Assembly (NCBI GenBank): GCA_016193115.1
Contig: JACPSV010000079.1
Coordinates: forward strand, 1-15,597
Reading direction: 5' to 3'
DNA from: Elusimicrobiota bacterium
GTDB taxonomy: Bacteria; Elusimicrobiota; Elusimicrobia; 2-02-FULL-39-32
Length of the DNA stretch: 15,597 nt
Shown here: positions 8,901-13,635 of the stretch, piece after piece
Layout: each line of letters begins with the position of its first letter
Position numbering within the stretch: the first letter of the stretch is position 1
Position numbers and translations under genes: made by a program
Notes under the pieces: model-generated
What the model saw: only the letters and a program-made list of their open reading frames with translations
The model's database searches: none
Told to the model about the DNA's origin: nothing

Positions 8901-11200
8901 GGACCCACGCGTTTATAATCCTTCTCTAAACTTTTCAAAGTGCCTATTTCCATTCTGTCATAATAGCTATGGATCAGTCGGCTTTTCTTAGTGGAGTAAA
9001 GACGCTTGAGATGAATTTCGGTTCCATCAGGAAATTCGATTGCCACTGGCACCGGTTTGGGTGTTCCATCCGGTTCAATGCCGATCTCCAGGATGACAGA
9101 AATGGGGGTGTTGGGACGATTCCTTATGGAAGCCCACGTGTGACCTTGAAAATGATAGCTTCCCTTATCGTCCAACCGTAAATCCGCTCTATTTCCGTTC
9201 AGTTCACCGTTCCTAACAACCAACGTTTTAAACTTCTCAATAAGAGATTGAATCCTTTTCTCCCCAATCGAACCGTAATAAGCGCTGACAAGTTTTCCGT
9301 TCTTCGCATAAATGCGCCTGAAATGGACCTGTTCCCCATTCGAAAAGAGGAGTGTCACAGGAACGGGTTTTGGCCTGCCTTTAGAATCAAAACCAAGCTC
9401 AAGAATCGCGGAAACAGATGCTCCTCCATGATCTTCGATCCTGGCCCAATCTCTCATAAAATAAAAATCTCCGTCTGAATCCAACCGCGCATTTTTCAAA
9501 ACTAATTTTCCATATTTGAAGATGAGGGCATTGATCTTCTTCTCGCTTTCGCTCCCAATCGCATCATAATAGGTATAGACCAACCGGTCATCGGGAGAAT
9601 AGAGGCGTTTAAAATGGACCACTTCCCCGTCCTCAAATCTGATGGCCACCGGAATTGCTGTCATGTTTCCCGCCAGATCAATTCCCCTCTCCAAATAAAC
9701 TTTTATGGGCTCACCTTCTCGACCTGTAAACTTGGCAACTATTCTCTCCTGAAATGTAAAATTGCCATCCTCATCCAGGTTCAAACCATGCAGAGTCAAA
9801 TGGTCATACTTCGAGATCAGAAAGTTGATTCTATCTTCTACCATGAACCCGTAGTAGGTATACACGATTCTATCCCGAATCTCATCTTCCGGATGCGTGA
9901 GTGCGACTTTTTTGAATTCATAGGGATAGTCTCCTTTCCGTACTTCCTCCTGATCGAATCGGAGACGCGTCACGAAAGCCATGAACGGATTTCTGTCTCC
10001 TTCCGCGTCCAGACCACGTTCCAGGATAAAAGAACAGGTTTGATAGGGTTTGTCTTTGAATATGGCCCATTGGTGATTCGCAAAGGAGACGCCGCCGCTG
10101 CCGTTGGTTTTAAGTTTTTCAACCCGCAGACGATCGTGAACTTGAATCAATTCTTTCAAGGTCTTTTTATCCAGAGTGTCGGAGGTTGTGTAGAGAAGGG
10201 TTTCCGCAAGGCTGTAAACCTGCGTATAATATTCTTCCTGATCGCTTTCATGAAAACGAATGCGCGTGGCGTAAGGCATGGGATTCCCTTCCCTATCCGA
10301 ACCCATTTCAAAACTCAGAGTTGCGGTCTCGTTTCCATGCTCTTTAAATTTGCCCCAGGGTTTGTTGGCTAATTGGACCTCTCCTCTTTTACTGAGTTTA
10401 AACTCGCATTTTACGACTTTATGATCTTTAAGCAATTCTTTAAGAGTGTCCATGGTGAATTTTTTTCTTTGAAATTCAGCGATAAACCTGCCGCCCCCAT
10501 CTTTTACAATGAGGCGACTATTTTCCGGAGTGGCGGGGGTTCCGGAATTGGACGTTGTTCCATCGGCGCGGCTAAAGAACAGGGAAGGATCTCCGGAGAG
10601 CGCGAGGGAACCGTCTGCGTTGATAAGGAGAGGAGCTCTGTTTCTGTCCAACAGTTCGGTCCATGATTTTAAAAAATAATCAAGGAACTCTGACCATGGT
10701 TTCAGAAAATATTCGAGGGTCTCAGTAAGGCGGGATTGGACGACGAGGGGCATATCCAGAATTTTTTCCAGAAGATGCGGGAGCTTCTGTGGATCGTTGA
10801 TGGAAGTCATCTCGCGAAGCGTATCGGATTTAAAAGGCCGCTCCAAAACGACCCTTCCCCCGTCATTCTGAGGCGAAGCCGAAGAATGACTCCTCTTTCG
10901 GATCAGAGTCAGAACGGTTTGTAACTGAATCTTGAGATCCGGATCTTCCGATTGGTTTTGAATTTGTTCCAGATTGCGGACATACTGGCGGACCAGGGCC
11001 CTGTACTCGGCGGGAGTTAAGGGTTTTCTCTCCAACCGGGTAACATTTTCATCTTTCAAACTTGAAGTTCCACGGTTCGATGATAAATTGCTCTTCGGTC
11101 GTCCAGAAAGGTCGCTGGAACGGCCGCCGGAGGCGGCCGCGGGAACCAGACAAGTAAAAAGATAAATTGCGGCTAATAAACAGCGAAACAAGCGAAACAT
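5930..11200 (-). CDS. Giant secreted/membrane protein of unknown function with internal repeats (1756 aa)
   Basis: I do not recognise a known family. In order: a signal peptide (MFRLFRCLLAAIYLFTCLVPAAA, probable cleavage after A23); a Ser-rich and helical region (24-246); and five tandem repeats (264-765). A soluble module follows (779-940), then a hydrophobic segment with about four membrane helices (994-1103), a helical region and a Pro-rich linker (about 1219-1243). A second copy of the soluble module (1253-1400), an acidic linker (about 1400-1445) and a second group of about four helices (1476-1573) come next. The C-terminus (1607-1756) alternates strands and helices and has LLVDADRM at 1708-1715. 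Repeats and soluble modules would lie outside the cytoplasmic membrane. No Shine-Dalgarno sequence precedes the ATG, but the signal peptide fits this start. It is transcribed divergently from the PBP gene and ends 3 bases before the groES -35 box. An envelope role is only a guess. Confidence 0.85.
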   Translation of the reverse strand: MFRLFRCLLAAIYLFTCLVPAAASGGRSSDLSGRPKSNLSSNRGTSSLKDENVTRLERKPLTPAEYRALVRQYVRNLEQIQNQSEDPDLKIQLQTVLTLIRKRSHSSASPQNDGGRVVLERPFKSDTLREMTSINDPQKLPHLLEKILDMPLVVQSRLTETLEYFLKPWSEFLDYFLKSWTELLDRNRAPLLINADGSLALSGDPSLFFSRADGTTSNSGTPATPENSRLIVKDGGGRFIAEFQRKKFTMDTLKELLKDHKVVKCEFKLSKRGEVQLANKPWGKFKEHGNETATLSFEMGSDREGNPMPYATRIRFHESDQEEYYTQVYSLAETLLYTTSDTLDKKTLKELIQVHDRLRVEKLKTNGSGGVSFANHQWAIFKDKPYQTCSFILERGLDAEGDRNPFMAFVTRLRFDQEEVRKGDYPYEFKKVALTHPEDEIRDRIVYTYYGFMVEDRINFLISKYDHLTLHGLNLDEDGNFTFQERIVAKFTGREGEPIKVYLERGIDLAGNMTAIPVAIRFEDGEVVHFKRLYSPDDRLVYTYYDAIGSESEKKINALIFKYGKLVLKNARLDSDGDFYFMRDWARIEDHGGASVSAILELGFDSKGRPKPVPVTLLFSNGEQVHFRRIYAKNGKLVSAYYGSIGEKRIQSLIEKFKTLVVRNGELNGNRADLRLDDKGSYHFQGHTWASIRNRPNTPISVILEIGIEPDGTPKPVPVAIEFPDGTEIHLKRLYSTKKSRLIHSYYDRMEIGTLKSLEKDYKRVGPIIWDHPYCPPQDTAALRTIKLVNGRVEGLVIAVQYHNFPVVRTQGGINFRGVEGFEEFIRALKAEGIIKSDLGPRNYLRILPDSVKEELGWYDRHLIEKLRAIFRNGNGNRVNGALDRNFILITQVRTLIGKEDCDLLIQLSENPGRTFREQKQYEKILKNIEDVQRSRSASVLGKEYAHESHLWEWAPYQEPVLEIFSYPLARWIVQRKYGIWRKDIWERIGNARNAWLLGIVASTAYGASLMLPLYSLPVWIQWTAVVSFLIVRMSASGSIFVGAHKNLGGTEKLVLFFTGATLSGVRVLPAILFFNAIGYVLPWHMNLLFYALFALLGITWNIDTHQTFNERKDELREWLLKSLPGTFHPFLPDPFPFASTLGGGPIFNDEEIIAAILKALDEGLGVSITEINQKSQRKNKVGGVLYKAFMDFTRNKNAKRGNFNFWVEIVEEARSRRPNAPRRPAPAVPARQVKSPPSSPANPEWIPMFFNEDALRRLELRFKDGQVLVAGLKFSVLSCKGYPNFVMLITNLRNARVITTRLNDLDYLRFVSAGVKEKMGWFDPRFILDLDMALDFTKPGQEIFTIALLAEARRILKTTDYDKLIELSEVSGRSTPQEEEYRQILKELSKRRGSRKVFAPEESEEGVEDSNLEVPELDDSSLINLPDPDPAEGLVPDEEGESLGERFGGVVPEIEGWWIRQWPQGHYLKNLRFYRFFVAPFLLENALYFLPLILVLASLSPVLAGLAMPVILWILWKYVQSHPPESQFVSAAIATVNSLIIFYLSSIHWAPLQIGIVTGAAHILMNVADYLWKLQRKGSQIHLQKANKGSLQDDLQSIGRWIGDEVPQSPALNTPRAIVVAYENLSAFKETIRFLAAQDGNNRGCELFVACDPGISAAQIRSDLKSSGITEKEIPYKIRTLTKDRGLYPLRTLLHLEGLSFGYAIVLLVDADRMIWSWKDVSKKVREFAFKNVPSQPLQSLRLDERVLTLLLQSQ
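7001..7444 (-). repeat. Soluble module, second copy (residues 1253-1400)
   Basis: The matching segments are DYLRFVSAGVKEKMGWFDPRFILDL and DYDKLIELSEVSGRSTPQEEEYRQILKEL. Order and spacing are the same as in the first copy, and it again precedes a membrane segment, so the whole soluble-plus-membrane unit looks duplicated. Confidence 0.75.
8381..8866 (-). repeat. Soluble module, first copy (residues 779-940)
   Basis: This segment contains NYLRILPDSVKEELGWYDRHLIEKL and DCDLLIQLSENPGRTFREQKQYEKILKNI. Both align with the second copy at 7001-7444. It directly precedes the first membrane segment. No known family is recognised. Confidence 0.75.
8906..10411 (-). repeat. Five tandem protein repeats inside the giant gene
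   Basis: The units by residue are 264-358, 359-468, 469-566, 567-660 and 661-765. Each has a strand pair with DxDGxFxF-like spacing, a W(A/G) position (W282, W378, V488 in the third, W585, W689), LExGxDxxGxPxPVPVAIRF, DGExVHFKRLYS, YTYY and a closing LIxKYxKL helix. Units 3 to 5 are closest to each other; 1 and 2 are more diverged. The DNA is well diverged, so the duplication is old and kept at protein level. Confidence 0.85.
10862..10890. repeat. REP-like palindrome embedded in the coding sequence
   Basis: GTCATTCT (10862-10869) pairs perfectly with AGAATGAC (10883-10890). Inside, GGC (10872-10874) pairs with GCC (10878-10880) around GAA. It encodes residues 104-113, SHSSASPQND, in the poorly ordered N-terminal region. 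The sequence resembles the GTCATTCTGAGCGAAGC-type dispersed repeats found between genes in many bacterial genomes. That resemblance is from memory; no search was made. Confidence 0.6.
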
Positions 11201-11303
11201 ACGGTTAAAAGTCTACTAAAGAAAGCTATTCCTCGTCTTAAACTTTTTGTAAACTTTTTGTAAAACTTTATCCCCCCCTCGATTTCAGGTATAATGCTCC
11301 AAA
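11201..11303. promoter_or_regulatory. Divergent promoter region with 11-bp tandem repeats
   Basis: This 103-bp spacer separates the giant gene (minus) from the PBP gene (plus). It holds two exact copies of AAACTTTTTGT (11240-11250, 11251-11261) and a partial third (11262-11270). An 11-base period puts the copies on one face of the helix, as in direct-repeat sites of OmpR/PhoB-type response regulators; no regulator is identified. The same repeats read TTTACA on the minus strand (11248-11253, 11259-11264) and could serve as -35 boxes for the giant gene, though the matching -10 boxes (AATAGC at 11225-11230, TTAAGA at 11236-11241) are poor. Confidence 0.5.
11267..11295 (+). promoter_or_regulatory. 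Promoter of the class A PBP gene
   Basis: TATAAT at 11290-11295 is a perfect -10 box. The -35 17 bases upstream (TTTATC, 11267-11272) is weak and overlaps the end of the 11-bp repeats, so an activator may help. Transcription would begin about 11301-11304, at or within a few bases of the ATG at 11304. Confidence 0.65.
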
Positions 11304-13448
11304 ATGAATCGTAGAAGTTTTTATTTTCTTTTTTTCTTGACCTGTTTGGTGATAGCGGCCGGCGGGATAGCCACACGCAAGTTGGTGGAGAGTTTGCCGG
11401 CGGTGAGCACACTGGAAGATTATCTGCCTCACCTGACCACCCGCGTCTATGACTATAAAGGAAACGTCCTATCGGAACTGTTTACGGAACGACGGACATG
11501 GATTCCCTTAAACGAAATCCCTACCGACCTGCAAAACGCTTTCCTGTCCATCGAAGACGACCAATTTTATTCCCATTGGGGAATCTCTCCGACCGGCATG
11601 GCGCGCGCCACGATTAAGAACTTTCTGGCGGGCCGGGCGGTGCAAGGGGGATCCACAATCACCCAACAACTCTCTAAGCTGATATTCCTCACCCAGGAGA
11701 AAACGTTAGCCCGCAAATTTAGAGAGCTTTTGCTCTCTCTCCAAATTGAAAGACGTTTCAGCAAAGAAGAGATATTCCAGATGTACCTTAACCAGGTCTA
11801 TTTTGGGCACGGCGCCTACGGTGTGGCCGCGGCGGCGAAAACGTTTTTCGGCAAACGTGTGCAGGACTTAAACCTTTCCGAATGCGCTCTCCTGGCCGGT
11901 CTTCCCCGGCTGCCTCAATATTATTCCCCTTTTAACCACAAAGAGAGAGCTTTGGGAAGACGCGCCACAGTTTTAGCCCGGATGGCAGAGCTGGAACATA
12001 TTTCTCCCGCGGAGAAAGATCTCGCCAACCGTGTGCCTCTGCAAATGAAAAGAACCCCTTACTCTTCCGCCACGGCTCCTTACTTCATTGAATATCTGCG
12101 CCAAATCCTGGAACCTAAATACGGCTCCGACCTTCTCTACCGCGGGGGACTCTCTATCCACACCACGCTTGATCTTAAAATGCAGGAATCTGCGGAGAAG
12201 ATATTTTCAGAGAGTTTGGAACAATTTGATAAAGAGTATGGCGCTACGGCAGAACTCTTAAGAGTCAAAGAAAAAATAGCGGAACTTAAAAAATCGGGCG
12301 CGGCTCCATCCGCATTCAATATCAAACCCTCTACAACCATCCCCGAAGTGCAGGGCGCTTTGATTGCGATTGAGCCCAGGACAGGAGCGATCCGAGCCCT
12401 GATCGGCGGCCGGGACTTCTCGGAATCGCAGTTTAACCGCGCCATCCAATCCAAAAGGCAGCCTGGATCCACGTTCAAACCGTTTGTCTGGCTGGCTGCG
12501 TTGGATTCCGGTTTGACCGCAGCCAGTATCGTCCCCGACGTTCCCACCGCTTTTAAAAATGACGGCCAAAATTGGCGCCTGATTGAAGGCGCTACGGACG
12601 CTTTTTCAATCCGTCAAGCGACCGCTGACGTTCCGGAAGATAAGGTTTGGGTGCCTAAAAACTATGACGGCAAATATTTTGGGCCGATGACTCTGCGAAA
12701 AGGTCTTTCTTTTTCACGCAATATCGTTTCTATTCGTCTGATAGACCGGTTGGGCGCTCCTAAAGTAGCGGAATGGGCGCAAAAGTGCGGGATCAAAAGT
12801 CCTCTGGACGCTATCCATTCACTGGCTCTTGGAACATCCGTCACGACCCTGATTGAACTGACGAGCGCTTTGGGAACATTTGCGGCGGAAGGGATCCACA
12901 CCGAACCTTATGCCATCGCCAAGATTGTGGATTTCGATGGGAAGGTTTTGGAGGAAAATTTTCCCCAGGAGAAAGAAACCGTCTCTCCCCAACTGAGCTA
13001 CTTGATGAACCACCTACTGAGAACCGTGGTGACGGAAGGCACAGCCCGCTCAGCCAACGTGATCCCCAAATTTGTGGCGGGCAAAACCGGCACCAGCCAG
13101 GACCAGAGAGACCTCTGGTTTGTGGGATACACACCGGACTTGATTTGCGGAGCCTGGATGGGGTACGACGATTTCTCCTCCCTGGGCAAAAAAATGGCCG
13201 CAAGCGGGATTCTCGTCCCGTGGTGGACAGAATTCATGCTCGCCGCGACCAAGGATGTCCCTTCTAAGGATCCTGTCGTCCCGGAAGGAATCACATTCGC
13301 AAAAATTGACCGCCAGACCGGGTTTCTCTCGCTTCCCACATGCCCTAAAGTAGCCTTGGAAGCGTTCATCGCCGGCACGGAACCCAAAGAATTCTGCCCA
13401 TTAGACCACGCAGAAAGAAAAGAATCCGAAATGGAGACAGAAGAATAG
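11304..13448 (+). CDS. Class A penicillin-binding protein 1A (glycosyltransferase/transpeptidase)
   Basis: This bifunctional peptidoglycan synthase polymerises lipid II and crosslinks the stem peptides on the outer face of the cytoplasmic membrane. The 714 residues give a short cytoplasmic tail and one membrane anchor (about 5-24). The GT51 domain has catalytic E84 in SIEDDQFYSHWG, GGSTITQQLSK (115-125) and EIFQMYLNQVYFGHGAYGVAAAAKTFF. The transpeptidase domain has the active-site S389 in STFK (389-392), SRN at 471-473 and KTGT at 594-597. All catalytic motifs are intact. The ATG has no Shine-Dalgarno sequence and sits 9 bases after a TATAAT box, suggesting a leaderless mRNA. It is divergent from the giant gene and followed two bases after the stop by a large palindrome. 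The PBP1A subfamily (mrcA/ponA-like) is likely; no symbol is assigned because paralogues cannot be separated here. Confidence 0.96.
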   Translation: MNRRSFYFLFFLTCLVIAAGGIATRKLVESLPAVSTLEDYLPHLTTRVYDYKGNVLSELFTERRTWIPLNEIPTDLQNAFLSIEDDQFYSHWGISPTGMARATIKNFLAGRAVQGGSTITQQLSKLIFLTQEKTLARKFRELLLSLQIERRFSKEEIFQMYLNQVYFGHGAYGVAAAAKTFFGKRVQDLNLSECALLAGLPRLPQYYSPFNHKERALGRRATVLARMAELEHISPAEKDLANRVPLQMKRTPYSSATAPYFIEYLRQILEPKYGSDLLYRGGLSIHTTLDLKMQESAEKIFSESLEQFDKEYGATAELLRVKEKIAELKKSGAAPSAFNIKPSTTIPEVQGALIAIEPRTGAIRALIGGRDFSESQFNRAIQSKRQPGSTFKPFVWLAALDSGLTAASIVPDVPTAFKNDGQNWRLIEGATDAFSIRQATADVPEDKVWVPKNYDGKYFGPMTLRKGLSFSRNIVSIRLIDRLGAPKVAEWAQKCGIKSPLDAIHSLALGTSVTTLIELTSALGTFAAEGIHTEPYAIAKIVDFDGKVLEENFPQEKETVSPQLSYLMNHLLRTVVTEGTARSANVIPKFVAGKTGTSQDQRDLWFVGYTPDLICGAWMGYDDFSSLGKKMAASGILVPWWTEFMLAATKDVPSKDPVVPEGITFAKIDRQTGFLSLPTCPKVALEAFIAGTEPKEFCPLDHAERKESEMETEE

Positions 13449-13450
13449 GA

Positions 13451-13487
13451 AATTAGGGACAGCGCCCTTTGGGCGCTGTCCCTAATT
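13451..13487. repeat. Long palindrome, copy 1 (downstream of the PBP gene)
   Basis: A perfect 17-bp stem pairs 13451-13467 with 13471-13487 around a TTT loop; the core is AGGGACAGCGCCC. It begins two bases after the PBP stop. It has no U-tract, so it is not a standard terminator, although it could protect the 3' end or attenuate transcription. Copy 2 lies 118 bases further on. It looks like a REP-type element of the kind moved by RAYT transposases (inference). Confidence 0.85.
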
Positions 13488-13497
13488 CCCCCTAGGT

Positions 13498-13527
13498 TTG
13501 ATTTTTGATTTGGGGATGTGTTACAAT
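13498..13527 (+). promoter_or_regulatory. Probable ppdK promoter between the two palindromes
   Basis: TTGATT (13498-13503), an 18-base spacer and TACAAT (13522-13527) form a reasonable sigma70 promoter. An extended -10 TG (13519-13520) lies one base before TACAAT. Transcription from about 13534 would put palindrome copy 2 into the 5' leader of ppdK. Confidence 0.6.
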
Positions 13528-13565
13528 CTGCTGGTTGCGATTCTAAAGTAGACCTGACGATCCTA

Positions 13566-13608
13566 GGGAATTAGGGACAGCGCCCTTTGGGCGCTGTCCC
13601 TAATTCCC
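13566..13608. repeat. Long palindrome, copy 2 (in the ppdK leader)
   Basis: A perfect 20-bp stem pairs 13566-13585 with 13589-13608 around a TTT loop. From the AATTAGGG core through the right arm it is identical to copy 1. A CCTAGG hexamer lies at the inner edge of each copy (13491-13496 and 13562-13567). It ends 13 bases before the ribosome binding site of ppdK. Confidence 0.88.
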
Positions 13609-13635
13609 AAAATAGAGAATAGAGGAGTAAAAGTT

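Noticed and set aside
9614..10372. A 252-codon plus-strand open frame opposite the giant gene
   Set aside because: It lies wholly antisense to the signal-peptide and repeat-bearing minus-strand frame, with no ribosome binding site or recognisable protein features.
8906..10411. The repeated DNA of the giant gene as a CRISPR-like or satellite array
   Set aside because: The units are about 280-330 bases, diverged at the DNA level and conserved as protein, so they are coding repeats.
11114..11140. GGCCGCC/GGCGGCC inverted repeat near the start of the giant gene
   Set aside because: It is a short GC-rich repeat inside the region encoding the signal-peptide cleavage site (Ala/Gly/Arg codons) and needs no separate explanation.
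13451..13487. Palindrome copy 1 as a rho-independent terminator of the PBP gene
   Set aside because: The stem is followed by CCCCC rather than a run of T on the plus strand, and the same palindrome occurs again upstream of ppdK, so a repeat element explains it better.
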